DNA of 64,000 bases, taken from contig NZ_JAEFDB010000006.1 in NCBI RefSeq assembly GCF_016126015.1, forward strand, positions 1 through 64,000. The letters run 5' to 3'. The first letter of the stretch is position 1; every line of letters begins with the position of its first letter. The notes under the pieces are model-generated. The model was not told the DNA's origin and did not search any database. It was given only the letters and a program-made list of their open reading frames with translations. This document shows, piece by piece, positions 10,647 to 19,892 of this stretch. The DNA is from Capnocytophaga periodontitidis (GTDB lineage: Bacteria; Bacteroidota; Bacteroidia; Flavobacteriales; Flavobacteriaceae). The translations under genes and the position numbers were made by a program.

Positions 10647-10669
10647 GTAATACAAACTTTTAGTTTTGA

Positions 10670-10684
10670 AACTTTGCCAAAGTT
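10670..10684. repeat. Short perfect inverted repeat AACTTTG-C-CAAAGTT
   Basis: A 7-bp palindrome with a one-base centre lies 42 nt before the secreted hydrolase start. It could be a regulator site or a trace of a dispersed palindrome. A weak -7-like AAACTTTG overlaps it, but the first base differs from TAnnTTTG. Confidence 0.35.
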
Positions 10685-10726
10685 GAAACCAAGCTAATTT
10701 TTAATTTAAAATCTATTTTTTTTACT

Positions 10727-11554
10727 ATGAGAAATGTTTTTATAACCTCCCTTTTACTTATTTTGCCACTATCTACGTTTGGACAATCTCCATTCTCAGT
10801 GAAAAAAGTAGGAGAAAAAGGAAGTCCTATTTTGTTTATTCCAGGACTTGGCTGCTCCAGCGATGTCTGGCAAGAGACTGTATCTGCTCTGATCACTAAC
10901 CACACTTGCTACCTGCTTACCTTAGCGGGGTTTGGAGGAATTACCCCTGTAAAGAATCCAAGTTTGGACTATTGGACAGATGCCATTATCTCCTATATCA
11001 AAAAGGAGAACATCCAAAAACCTACGATTGTAGGGCATAGCTTAGGGGGCATCCTTGCTATGAAAATAGCTGCTAAAGCCTCTGACCTACTTGATAGAAT
11101 AGTGATTGTAGATGCTTTGCCTTGCTTGCCTTTGCTTTCTGATCCTAATTTTAAGATAACACCTAACAAGGATTGTACTCCTATGATCAAGGAACTTACA
11201 GCAATGCCCAAAGAAGACTTTGAGCGTTCGCAAATGGCTTCAATGATGTACTATACAACAAAGGAAGCCAAGAAGCCTACCATCGTTCAGTGGAGTGTAG
11301 CCTCAGATAGGGAGACCCTCGCCAAACTTGTGTGTGAAATCTCTAATACAGACCTCAGAGAGGAAATAAAACAGATAAAAGTGCCTGCCTTAGTGCTCTT
11401 AGAGTCCGTATTTACTTCTTCAAAAGACAACATAAGAGATCAATATCAAAATTTATCTTTGAGAGACCTTAGATATGCCAATAAAGGGCTCCACTTTATT
11501 ATGTATGATGACTTTGATTGGTATTTGACTCAGCTAAAATCCTTTATAAGATAA
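10727..11554 (+). CDS. Secreted alpha/beta hydrolase
   Basis: A 275-residue protein with a signal peptide (ends near STFGQ, residue 20), then an alpha/beta hydrolase core. LFIPGLGCSSDVW (about 37-48) forms the oxyanion-hole region, GHSLGG carries the nucleophile Ser105, and NKGLHFIMYDD near the end supplies a candidate His. It acts outside the cytoplasm, unlike its kinase neighbours, and sits between the NahK-like gene and galK with gaps of 80 and 124 nt. Its substrate is unknown. It could be a carbohydrate or lipid esterase; placement in the sugar cluster is the only hint. Confidence 0.75.
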   Translation: MRNVFITSLLLILPLSTFGQSPFSVKKVGEKGSPILFIPGLGCSSDVWQETVSALITNHTCYLLTLAGFGGITPVKNPSLDYWTDAIISYIKKENIQKPTIVGHSLGGILAMKIAAKASDLLDRIVIVDALPCLPLLSDPNFKITPNKDCTPMIKELTAMPKEDFERSQMASMMYYTTKEAKKPTIVQWSVASDRETLAKLVCEISNTDLREEIKQIKVPALVLLESVFTSSKDNIRDQYQNLSLRDLRYANKGLHFIMYDDFDWYLTQLKSFIR

Positions 11555-11678
11555 GAAATATATTGTCTCTACAAGAATCATATCTATTAGGAATTGTCTT
11601 TGACAGCACTCCGTTTTTCCATTATATTATTTAATTAAGTAATTTCTAAACAAAACTAATAACTAAAATTAAAACTAT

Positions 11679-12836
11679 ATGAAACACTTAGAACAAAAGT
11701 TTCAAGAAGTTTTCGGTGCTCCTGCCGAAAAACAATTCTTCGCACCAGGACGTGTGAATCTCATCGGTGAACATACCGACTACAATGGCGGTAATGTGTT
11801 CCCTTGCGCTATCGACAAAGGTACTTACGGTCTCGTAAAAAAACGCAACGACCGCAAATTCCGTATGTATTCTGAAAACTTTGCCGACCTTGGCGTAATG
11901 GAGTTCACCCTCGACGAACTTACCAACGACAAAAAACACGATTGGGCTAACTACCCAAAGGGTGTGATTAAAATGTTCCTCGAAGCAGGGCAAAAAATCG
12001 ACTCTGGGTTCGATATTCTCTTTTCTGGGAATATCCCTAATGGCGCAGGGCTTTCTTCTTCTGCTTCTATTGAGATGCTTACCGCTATTGTGCTAAAAGA
12101 CCTCTTCCACCTTTCTATTGACCCCGTGGAAATGGCGCAATTAGGCAAAAAAACTGAAAACCTATTCATTGGGGTAAACTCTGGTATTATGGACCAATTT
12201 GCGGTAGCTATGGGTAAGAAAGACCACGCTATCCTCCTCGATTGCAACACACTCAAATATGCCTATGTTCCTGTGGTACTCAAAGATGAGGTAATCGTGA
12301 TTGCCAATACTAACAAACGTCGTGGTCTCGCCGATTCTAAATACAACGAACGCCGTGCAGAATGTGATGAAGCCTTAGCCGAATTGCAAACTAAATTACC
12401 TATCAAAGCCTTAGGAGAACTCTCTATTGAACAATTTGAAGCCAACAAAGACCTCATCAAGAGTCCCGTTCGACAAAAAAGAGCAAAACACGCAGTGTAT
12501 GAAAACCAACGTACTCTTAAAGCTCAAAAAGAGCTTTCAGCAGGTAATTTAGCTGAGTTTGGTAAATTAATGAACCAATCGCACATTTCTTTGCGCGACG
12601 ATTATGAAGTAACTGGTGTAGAACTCGACACTTTGGCTGCTCTTGCTTGGGAACAACCTGGGGTAGTAGGTTCACGTATGACGGGAGCTGGCTTTGGTGG
12701 CTGCACTGTAAGCATCGTGAAAAAAGACAAAGTAGACGATTTCATTAAAAATGTAGGCGAGGCTTACAAGAACAAAATAGGTTATGCTGCCGATTTCTAT
12801 ATCGCTTCTGTAAGCGACGGCGCTAAAAAACTATAA
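11679..12836 (+). CDS. galK: Galactokinase
   Basis: A 385-residue GHMP kinase. The galactokinase signature GRVNLIGEHTDYNGG occupies residues 24-38, the ATP-binding GHMP motif PNGAGLSSSAS is at 120-130, and the third motif GAGFGGC lies near residue 345. It phosphorylates alpha-D-galactose at C1 in the cytoplasm, the first committed step of the Leloir pathway. galM follows 12 nt downstream and type-2 galT after that, so the three are probably co-transcribed. Length is normal for the family. Confidence 0.95.
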   Translation: MKHLEQKFQEVFGAPAEKQFFAPGRVNLIGEHTDYNGGNVFPCAIDKGTYGLVKKRNDRKFRMYSENFADLGVMEFTLDELTNDKKHDWANYPKGVIKMFLEAGQKIDSGFDILFSGNIPNGAGLSSSASIEMLTAIVLKDLFHLSIDPVEMAQLGKKTENLFIGVNSGIMDQFAVAMGKKDHAILLDCNTLKYAYVPVVLKDEVIVIANTNKRRGLADSKYNERRAECDEALAELQTKLPIKALGELSIEQFEANKDLIKSPVRQKRAKHAVYENQRTLKAQKELSAGNLAEFGKLMNQSHISLRDDYEVTGVELDTLAALAWEQPGVVGSRMTGAGFGGCTVSIVKKDKVDDFIKNVGEAYKNKIGYAADFYIASVSDGAKKL

Positions 12837-12848
12837 ACAAGACAAAGT

Positions 12849-13916
12849 ATGATAACCATCAACAAAAGCCTGTTCGGTACTCACAACGGACAGGCTGTCT
12901 ATCAATATACCTTACAGAATGCGAACGGCTTTCGCGTGTCTGTTTTGAACTTAGGCGGTACTATTACCGAAATAGCTGTAAAAGACAAACACAACGTACT
13001 GAAAAACGTAGTATTAGGCTATGCGCATTTGGAAGATTACATAGGTAATGGTGCCTACAATGGTGCTACCATAGGGCGCACTTCAGGGCGTATTCACAAC
13101 GCTGCTTTCACTATCGACGGGAAAACCTATCACCTATTTAAAAATAATGGTGAAAACTCATTGCATGGTGGTAAAGAAGGTTTTAGCAGTAAACTCTTTG
13201 AAGTAAAAGAGCTCGCTAATGGTTTAGAAATGCACTACACAAGTCCTGATGGTGAAGAAGGCTACCCTGCAAAAGTAGATTTCAAAGTGATTTACACCAT
13301 CACTGATGACAACAGCCTGCATATTGCTTACGAAGCCGTTGCCGATGCCAAAACCTATCTCAATATCACCAACCACAGTTATTTCAACCTTTCAGGCGAT
13401 ATGGAAATGAATGGCGATACCCAAGTATTACAAATCGCTGCTGATAATATTTGTGAATTAGCAGAAGGACTCATTCCTACCGGTAATTATATAGCTGTAA
13501 AAGGTACTACTTTCGACCTCCGCAAAGGTAAAGTCATCGCCGAGGGTATTGCCGAGGGGCATCCTCAATTCGAAATCACTCGTGCCTACGACCACCCTTT
13601 TGTGCTCAACCACAGCGGACTCAATGGTGCTCCTCAGTTGATATTACATTCTCCTGACAGTGGTATTACTATGGAAGCCTATACTACCCAACGTGTGGCT
13701 GTGATTTACACCGGTAACTTTTTGGACGATGTGCCTGTATTCGATAAGGTATGTACTGCCAAAGAAAAACCATCAAAAAACCCACGATTTGTAGGTGTAG
13801 CTATTGAGATACAAGATTTCCCCGATGGTATCAATCAGCCGAAGTTTGGGGTAAAACCCTTAGAAAAAGGGGAAGTGTACAAGCAAGAAACCGTTTATAA
13901 GTTTCTTATTAAATAA
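12849..13916 (+). CDS. galM: Aldose 1-epimerase (mutarotase)
   Basis: A 355-residue galactose mutarotase-like protein. Visible family motifs are NGENSLHGG near residue 102 (His), TNHSYFNLSG near 175 (second His) and AIEIQDFPDGINQP near 320, which carries the catalytic Glu. It interconverts beta- and alpha-galactose, supplying the anomer used by GalK. It has no signal peptide and so acts in the cytoplasm, unlike the secreted mutarotases found in some Bacteroidota loci. It is 12 nt from galK, which implies one transcript. Confidence 0.93.
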   Translation: MITINKSLFGTHNGQAVYQYTLQNANGFRVSVLNLGGTITEIAVKDKHNVLKNVVLGYAHLEDYIGNGAYNGATIGRTSGRIHNAAFTIDGKTYHLFKNNGENSLHGGKEGFSSKLFEVKELANGLEMHYTSPDGEEGYPAKVDFKVIYTITDDNSLHIAYEAVADAKTYLNITNHSYFNLSGDMEMNGDTQVLQIAADNICELAEGLIPTGNYIAVKGTTFDLRKGKVIAEGIAEGHPQFEITRAYDHPFVLNHSGLNGAPQLILHSPDSGITMEAYTTQRVAVIYTGNFLDDVPVFDKVCTAKEKPSKNPRFVGVAIEIQDFPDGINQPKFGVKPLEKGEVYKQETVYKFLIK

Positions 13917-13956
13917 CGAATAATCTTGTTAAATTATTAATTGATAATTATTAATT

Positions 13957-15516
13957 GTGAAAGTTTATATTGAAGTAGAAAAGCTCATCAGTTATGCGGT
14001 ACTTCATAACTTGGTGAAGGAAGACGACCGTATTCTTGTTACCAATGCTGTTTTGGAAAGTATTGGTTGCGATAGTTATACCGAGTTTATAAAAGAAGAG
14101 CAAGCTCAAATCGATAAAGAGGTAGCCCAGATAACTTATCCTACGGAAGTACTCGACCGCTTAGTACAGTGGGCAGCTGAGAACGGCACCCTCACTACCG
14201 ATACGCTTACTTTCCGCGACCTGCTGAACTCTAAGATTATGGGACAGGTATTACCTCGTACTTCTGTGATTCGCAACGATTTTTGGCATACTTACCAAAG
14301 GAGCAAAGAGCAGGCAACCCAACAGTTTTATGAGCTCAACAAGCAAAGCAACTACATACGCACCGATAGAATTGCTAAGAACATTCTGTGGGAACACAAT
14401 AGCCCTTATGGCAATTTAGAAATTACTATCAACCTTTCTAAGCCAGAGAAAGACCCTCGTGATATTGCTGCCCAAAAAGATGTGGTAGCAACTAACTACC
14501 CTAAATGTTTGCTCTGTAAAGAGAACGAAGGCTATATGGGGCGCGTAAATCACGCTGGTAGGCAAAACTTGCGCACGATTAAGCTGGATTTAGCTAATGA
14601 GGAATGGTTTTTCCAATACTCTCCCTATATCTATTACAACGAGCATTGTATCGTCTTTTCGAGTGAGCATCGTCCAATGAAGATTGACAAGGCTTGCTTT
14701 GAGCACGTATTGGGCTTTGTAGAGCAATTCCCTCATTACTTTCTCAGCTCTAATGCCGATTTACCTATTGTGGGAGGCTCTATCCTCTCACACGACCATT
14801 TTCAAGGCGGACGACACATTTTCCCTATGGAAAAAGCTACCATAAAAGAACGTGTGAGCTTTAAAGGCTTTGAAGATGTGGAAGCAGGTATCGTAAATTG
14901 GCCTATGAGCGTATTGCGATTGCGCGGTGAGAAAGACCGCCTCATCGCCTTAGCCGATGTCATCTTGCAATCGTGGATAAACTACAGCGATGAATCATTA
15001 GGCATCTACTCGCATACTGAGGGTGTGCGTCACAATACGGTAAACCCTGTGGCTCGTTTTAAAAACGGCAAATATGAACTTGATTTGGCTTTGCGCAACA
15101 ACCGTACGGATACTGAGCACCCTATGGGTATCTTTCACCCTTACGAACATCTGCACAATATCAAAAAAGAGAATATTGGGATTATTGAGGTGATGGGCTT
15201 AGCGATTTTACCTGGTAGGTTAAAGACTGAAATGGCGAGCATTAAAACCTTGCTTAGTGAAGCTATTACAGCTGGTAACGCTTTCAGCACTGTATATACC
15301 CAAATGAACGCTGACTCTGCTTTGCAAAAACACACTCAGTGGTTAGAACGTTACGTGAATATCTCTCCTACCCCACTCTCAATCGACAATTTAGACGAGT
15401 TTATCAATAGGTGTATAGGTGATACTTTCTGTGAAGTATTGGAAAATTGCGGCGTGTTCAAACATACTCTTGAAGGCGAGGAAGGATTTAGAAAGTTCGT
15501 GAACCAAATTTGCTAA
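13957..15516 (+). CDS. galT: UDP-glucose--hexose-1-phosphate uridylyltransferase, type 2
   Basis: A 519-residue protein of the Firmicute-type (type 2) GalT family rather than the 350-residue E. coli type. CLLC (184-187) may be a zinc ligand pair, and the catalytic HxHxQ motif is HDHFQ (His279, His281, Gln283) in GGSILSHDHFQGG. It swaps UMP between UDP-glucose and galactose 1-phosphate. The start is GTG at 13957: the following MKVYIEVEKLISYAV matches the usual beginning of the family. The third enzyme of a galK-galM-galT run; no galE is seen in this window. Confidence 0.9.
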   Translation: MKVYIEVEKLISYAVLHNLVKEDDRILVTNAVLESIGCDSYTEFIKEEQAQIDKEVAQITYPTEVLDRLVQWAAENGTLTTDTLTFRDLLNSKIMGQVLPRTSVIRNDFWHTYQRSKEQATQQFYELNKQSNYIRTDRIAKNILWEHNSPYGNLEITINLSKPEKDPRDIAAQKDVVATNYPKCLLCKENEGYMGRVNHAGRQNLRTIKLDLANEEWFFQYSPYIYYNEHCIVFSSEHRPMKIDKACFEHVLGFVEQFPHYFLSSNADLPIVGGSILSHDHFQGGRHIFPMEKATIKERVSFKGFEDVEAGIVNWPMSVLRLRGEKDRLIALADVILQSWINYSDESLGIYSHTEGVRHNTVNPVARFKNGKYELDLALRNNRTDTEHPMGIFHPYEHLHNIKKENIGIIEVMGLAILPGRLKTEMASIKTLLSEAITAGNAFSTVYTQMNADSALQKHTQWLERYVNISPTPLSIDNLDEFINRCIGDTFCEVLENCGVFKHTLEGEEGFRKFVNQIC

Positions 15517-15539
15517 TTTGCTAATTATTTGTATTTTTG
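15510..15539 (+). promoter_or_regulatory. Promoter of the DUF5686 gene, overlapping the galT stop
   Basis: TTG (15510-15512), 19 nt, TATTTTTG (15532-15539), embedded in a TTTGCTAATTTGCTAATT repeat. The -33 box lies inside the last codons of galT. The -7 box covers position 15537, where a longer open frame could begin with TTG, so translation must start later, at ATG 15564. Confidence 0.7.
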
Positions 15540-15563
15540 CGCTTCAATATTAACTTTTATACG

Positions 15564-18080
15564 ATGAAAAAACACTTCTTACTGCTCTTTTTGTGTGCTT
15601 TTGCACCCTTTGGTTCTTATCTATGGGCTCAAACGCACGTATCGGGTAAAGTAATCGACGAAAATGGCCAACCTATAGCTTTTGCTAATGTGTTATTCCC
15701 TAAAACTACTATCGGCGCTTATACCGATGATGAAGGGCGTTTTTCTCTATACTCCGAAAAAAAACAAAGAGAATTAGAGGTATCATTCATAGGGTACACC
15801 ACCAAAAAAATTCATTTGGAAAAAGATAACACCAAAGGATTGGTAGTAGTACTCGTAGAAGGTGAACAGTTAGACGCAGTAACTATTGTGGCTAAACCTA
15901 AAAAGGCACTTTCTAAAAAAGAGAACCCTGCCTATACCGTTTTGCAAGGAATTTGGAAAAACAAAAAGAAACGCGGATTGCAAAATGCAACAGCTTATCA
16001 GTATAAAAAACATACTACTACCGAGTTAGGGGTGAACAACCTCGATACTGTCTTCCTCAAAAAAGCCTTAGGCAAAGAATACGATACTATTAGAAAAATC
16101 CTATCTGAGAAAAAATACAAAGAAACTTTCTCACTCCCTATGTACCTCACCGAAAAAATAGAAACGGTGTACGGTGACAATCAGTTGGGTAAAAAGCGTG
16201 TAGACATAGAAGCCGAACGTTCCCAAGGCATTGTGCAACAAGGTTTTGGTTTGGAACGTGTAAGCCAATCGTTTGACGAGTTTGAGATTTATGACAATAC
16301 TTATATGATACTCAACAAACCGTTCGTGAGTCCACTTTCCGAATTTGGCTATGGTGTGTATCTATATGTACTCAGCGATACGATTCAAAAAGATGAACGC
16401 CAATTCTATCGCATCAACTTCTTCCCTCGTGATGATCAAGATTTAGCTTTGCAAGGGCAATTTGATGTAGATACCAAAACCTTTATAGTGAGTGCTATAC
16501 AAATGCACACCACCCCTAAAACCAATATCAACTTAGTACGCCGACTCTCATTTGAAAAATACTTCACCATCGCCAACGATAGTGTTTACTTACCCGAACG
16601 CGAAATTCAAGAAGGTGATTTTACACTACTTACCAAAAAAGATGAAGAAAAAGGACTTTATGTAAAGAACTTTATCGATTATTCCGATATATTATTGAAC
16701 AAATCTAAAACTGCTGAATTTTACGACCAACAAGTAGTGAAAACAGCTAAAGATCAGTTTCATAAGGATGATACTTATTGGGATAACAATACCTTGGGAG
16801 GGGCTGACCTCACCAAAACTAAACTCCTAATTCGTGAGGTGGGAAGCAATAGGCGTATCAAAATGATAGGCGATGTAACCGATGTGGTAACTTCAGGTTA
16901 CATCCCCATTGGTAATTACCTACAATTTGGTAGATTCTGGCAAACTTTCTCAAGTAACAATGTTGAGGGCTTGCGTTTGCGTGCAGGATTCCGTTCCTTC
17001 ATCTCTACCGACGATCGCTTTCGTACCTATGTATATGGTGCTTATGGATTGAGAGACAAACAGTTTAAGTACGGATTCAGTGGTAAATACCTCCTTTCTC
17101 ACAGTCCACGCATCACCCTCGGAGCTGGTTATCAGAACGATAATTTGCAATTGGGTACCTTTGTAATGCACGACGATACTGAACTGAATTTCGAAAAAAC
17201 TACTAACTTCATCATTGCACGTGGTGAGAATTACTACCTCACCCGCAACAAAAAAATACAAGGGGTAATTAATTACGATATCATTCCTAACTTGCAATTT
17301 TCAATATTTGGTACTTACCAAAAACTCTCTTCCGCAAGTGAAGATAACTTCCTCATTGCCTACCAAAATCCTAAAACAGGTGATGTAATTCACGAGTACG
17401 ACAACTTCTATACAGGGCTACAACTCTCTTTCACCCCTTACCGAAAAGTATTTGGTTATGGTGTAGAACAACGTTATGGCAAAAAACTCTTCCCTTTGTA
17501 CACCCTCAAATATTCTAAAGGGGTAGATGGGGTGATAAACAGCAAGTTTGATTACGACAAAGTGCAAATGATGCTTTACAAACCCATTCCTCTCTTTGGT
17601 TATGGCATTTTCCACGCCAATATTGAAGCTGGAAAAGTATTTGGTACAGCACCACTTATTGCTTTAGCTCCCACCCCCGCTAACCAATCGTATTCATCAG
17701 CTCCTAACACCTTTGCACTTTTGGATTACTACGATTTTATCACTGATACCTATATCAATGGATATTTTGAACATCATTTCGATGGTTTCTTGTTCAATCG
17801 TATTCCTTTCTTACAAAAAACACGATTCAAAAGCTTGATATTCGGTCGATTTGCTTATGGAACGCTCTCCGACAAGAACAAAAACGCTAATATCACCAAT
17901 ATTGTATTTAATTCACCCGAAAAACTCTATTGGGAATACGGCTTTGGTATTGAGAACATAGGGTTAGGTAACTTTCGCTTTATACGAGTAGATTTCGTAT
18001 GGCGCAACGATTTCAATGATGTGAATGGGGTACGGAATCCTAAGTTTGGTGTACGGATTGGAATAGTACCATCATTTTAA
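15564..18080 (+). CDS. DUF5686 outer-membrane protein with carboxypeptidase-like regulatory domain
   Basis: An 838-residue protein: signal peptide (MKKHFLLLFLCAFAPFGSYLWAQ), a carboxypeptidase-D regulatory-like beta-sandwich over about residues 24-105 (VSGKVIDENGQPIAFANV, then FIGYTTKKI), and a long C-terminal part rich in alternating beta-strands ending 'FGVRIGIVPSF', as expected for an outer-membrane barrel. This matches the DUF5686 family of Bacteroidota. Function is unknown; the architecture recalls SusC-like receptors but there is no TonB plug signature. I choose ATG 15564 over an upstream TTG because the promoter overlaps the latter. The acyl-CoA reductase follows 26 nt downstream. Confidence 0.85.
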   Translation: MKKHFLLLFLCAFAPFGSYLWAQTHVSGKVIDENGQPIAFANVLFPKTTIGAYTDDEGRFSLYSEKKQRELEVSFIGYTTKKIHLEKDNTKGLVVVLVEGEQLDAVTIVAKPKKALSKKENPAYTVLQGIWKNKKKRGLQNATAYQYKKHTTTELGVNNLDTVFLKKALGKEYDTIRKILSEKKYKETFSLPMYLTEKIETVYGDNQLGKKRVDIEAERSQGIVQQGFGLERVSQSFDEFEIYDNTYMILNKPFVSPLSEFGYGVYLYVLSDTIQKDERQFYRINFFPRDDQDLALQGQFDVDTKTFIVSAIQMHTTPKTNINLVRRLSFEKYFTIANDSVYLPEREIQEGDFTLLTKKDEEKGLYVKNFIDYSDILLNKSKTAEFYDQQVVKTAKDQFHKDDTYWDNNTLGGADLTKTKLLIREVGSNRRIKMIGDVTDVVTSGYIPIGNYLQFGRFWQTFSSNNVEGLRLRAGFRSFISTDDRFRTYVYGAYGLRDKQFKYGFSGKYLLSHSPRITLGAGYQNDNLQLGTFVMHDDTELNFEKTTNFIIARGENYYLTRNKKIQGVINYDIIPNLQFSIFGTYQKLSSASEDNFLIAYQNPKTGDVIHEYDNFYTGLQLSFTPYRKVFGYGVEQRYGKKLFPLYTLKYSKGVDGVINSKFDYDKVQMMLYKPIPLFGYGIFHANIEAGKVFGTAPLIALAPTPANQSYSSAPNTFALLDYYDFITDTYINGYFEHHFDGFLFNRIPFLQKTRFKSLIFGRFAYGTLSDKNKNANITNIVFNSPEKLYWEYGFGIENIGLGNFRFIRVDFVWRNDFNDVNGVRNPKFGVRIGIVPSF

Positions 18081-18106
18081 GTAAAAGGAAAAATAGATAC
18101 TTTCTA

Positions 18107-19114
18107 ATGAAGCAACGAAATATAAACAAGTTAGTTCGGTTAGGGGAACTACTTTCTAAAACCGAACAATTCAACGATATATTTGAGAAAGCAGAACAGC
18201 AGAACAGTTGGTTTACGCGTACTAATGTAATATTTGCCTTTAAATCGTGGAGTGATGCCCTCAGCAAAAACAATGTAAAACAATGGCTGTCGCAATATCA
18301 ATTACCACAAACCACTTCGCCTAAAAGAATATTGATTGTAATGGCTGGCAATCTACCTTTGGTAGGCTTACACGATTTGTTATGCGTATTGGTAACAGGG
18401 CATAAGGCAATCGTGAAGCTCTCCAGCAACGACTGCGTACTACTTCCCTACCTTATAACACAGATGAAGACTTTTGCTCCTGAATGGACAGAAGCGGTAA
18501 CTTTCACAGATGATAAAGTAACTGAATACGATGCGGTAATAGCTACAGGTAGCGATAATACTGCACGCTATTTTGAGTATTACTTTGGTAAGAAACCCCA
18601 TATTATAAGAAAAAACCGCCATTCAGTAGCCGTACTCACCGGAAAAGAAACCCCTGAAGAACTTTTCGCTTTAGGTAAAGACATTTTTCTGTACTACGGC
18701 TTAGGTTGCCGAAGTATTTCTAAACTATTCGTACCTAAAGGATATGACTTCAACCTGTTATTCCAAGCAATTTACCCCTATAAAGATATCATTCAAGAAC
18801 AAAAATACGCCAATAACTACGACTACAACAAAGCCGTCTACCTAATGAGTTTATTTCAGCTCCTCGAAAACGGATTTTTACTCCTAAAAGAAGATGAGCA
18901 CTATGGCTCTCCCATTGCTACTCTCTTCTATGAATACTACACTAATGTAGATAGCTTAAAAGAAAAACTCACTACCGATGCTGAAAAAATACAATGTGTA
19001 GTTGCACACAATTTTACAACTGAAGAAGTAGCCTTCGGAGAAACCCAAACCCCCCAATTATGGGACTACGCCGATGGAGTAGACACTCTCAATTTCCTAC
19101 TCAAATTAGCCTAA
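18107..19114 (+). CDS. Acyl-CoA reductase (LuxC-like)
   Basis: A 335-residue aldehyde-dehydrogenase-fold protein. The motif YYGLGCRSISK places the likely catalytic Cys at 201, and LIVMAGNLPLVGLHD (about 76-90) fits the nucleotide-binding region of LuxC-type reductases. The family reduces acyl-CoA or acyl-enzyme intermediates to aldehydes with NAD(P)H. Flavobacteriia keep one such gene of uncertain physiological role. It starts 26 nt after the DUF5686 gene, so probably shares its transcript. Confidence 0.8.
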   Translation: MKQRNINKLVRLGELLSKTEQFNDIFEKAEQQNSWFTRTNVIFAFKSWSDALSKNNVKQWLSQYQLPQTTSPKRILIVMAGNLPLVGLHDLLCVLVTGHKAIVKLSSNDCVLLPYLITQMKTFAPEWTEAVTFTDDKVTEYDAVIATGSDNTARYFEYYFGKKPHIIRKNRHSVAVLTGKETPEELFALGKDIFLYYGLGCRSISKLFVPKGYDFNLLFQAIYPYKDIIQEQKYANNYDYNKAVYLMSLFQLLENGFLLLKEDEHYGSPIATLFYEYYTNVDSLKEKLTTDAEKIQCVVAHNFTTEEVAFGETQTPQLWDYADGVDTLNFLLKLA

Positions 19115-19226
19115 AATAATCAAAAAACACCAACTGATAACAAAAATTTTAAACCTTATAAGGTATTAATTATAAGATACTTATAAAATAATTACAACTT
19201 TTCTCAAAAAAAAGTACTAAAAAAAA

Positions 19227-19256
19227 TTGCAGATATAAAAAAAAGTAGTACTTTTG
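19227..19256 (+). promoter_or_regulatory. Strong promoter of the tRNA-Glu pair
   Basis: TTG (19227-19229), 19 nt, TACTTTTG (19249-19256), then CCACCGCA. The element closely resembles the tRNA-Asp promoter at 58827-58856 from the A-tract through the downstream 'CCGCA', suggesting a shared stable-RNA promoter type. Confidence 0.75.
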
Positions 19257-19298
19257 CCACCGCATTGAGAGAGAAACAATGCCTAAATAAAGCAAATT

Positions 19299-19370
19299 GG
19301 TCCGTTCGTCTAGGGGTTAGGACGCAAGGTTTTCATCCTTGTAACAGGGGTTCGATTCCCCTACGGACTA
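19299..19370 (+). tRNA. tRNA-Glu (UUC), copy 1
   Basis: A 72-nt cloverleaf: acceptor GGTCCGT pairs with ACGGACT, D-arm GTCT/GGAC, anticodon stem CAAGG/CCTTG around loop TTTTCAT (anticodon TTC), T-arm AGGGG-TTCGATT-CCCCT. CCA is not encoded. The first acceptor pair is G-U. Confidence 0.95.
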
Positions 19371-19414
19371 CAAGCCATAATTTAAATTTTTTAAACGGTT
19401 AAACAAAAACTTAA

Positions 19415-19486
19415 GGTCCGTTCGTCTAGGGGTTAGGACGCAAGGTTTTCATCCTTGTAACAGGGGTTCGATTCCCCTACGGACTA
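19415..19486 (+). tRNA. tRNA-Glu (UUC), copy 2
   Basis: Identical in sequence to the copy at 19299-19370 and separated from it by 44 nt; a recent tandem duplication or one kept identical by conversion. No separate promoter is visible in the spacer, so both probably come from one precursor, with rpsT 62 nt further down. Confidence 0.95.
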
Positions 19487-19548
19487 CTACACTAAATGCA
19501 CTATTCGTATCTAAATGATACAACTTAAAATTAAATCAGTAAAGGAAA

Positions 19549-19806
19549 ATGGCAAACCATAAATCAGCATTAAAAAGAATTAGAAGAAACGAAGCAGCTC
19601 GCTTGCGCAATCGCTATCAACACAAAACGGCTCGTAATGCCGTTAGAAAACTACGTGCTTTAGAAAATGTAGAAGAAGCTAAAACACTTTTCCCTAAAGT
19701 AGTTTCAATGATCGACAAGCTCGCTAAGAGAAATATCATTCATGCTAATAAAGCAGCGAATTTAAAAAGCAGTTTAGCTAAACATATCAATAAATTAGCT
19801 AAATAG
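19549..19806 (+). CDS. rpsT: 30S ribosomal protein bS20
   Basis: An 85-residue basic protein with the typical N-terminus [23 protein letters not shown] and a helical, lysine-rich body. It binds 16S rRNA and helps early 30S assembly. Length is normal. It lies 62 nt after the tandem tRNA-Glu genes and ends just before a strong terminator, so it may be read from the tRNA promoter. Confidence 0.96.
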   Translation: MANHKSALKRIRRNEAARLRNRYQHKTARNAVRKLRALENVEEAKTLFPKVVSMIDKLAKRNIIHANKAANLKSSLAKHINKLAK

Positions 19807-19834
19807 TCATTTAGGTTTTAGATTTATCACTGAT

Positions 19835-19866
19835 AGCCAGATTTATGCAAGTAAATCTGGCTTTGG
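19835..19866 (+). terminator. Rho-independent terminator after rpsT
   Basis: Stem AGCCAGATTTA (19835-19845) pairs with TAAATCTGGCT (19852-19862), a 6-nt loop lies between, and a T-rich run interrupted by GG follows. Confidence 0.75.
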
Positions 19867-19892
19867 TGTTTTAATATTAAATTTATAAAATT

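Noticed and set aside
15537-15563. Longer start (TTG) for the DUF5686 protein
   Set aside because: The -7 promoter box TATTTTTG covers 15532-15539, so the transcript would start after this codon. ATG 15564 begins a good signal peptide.
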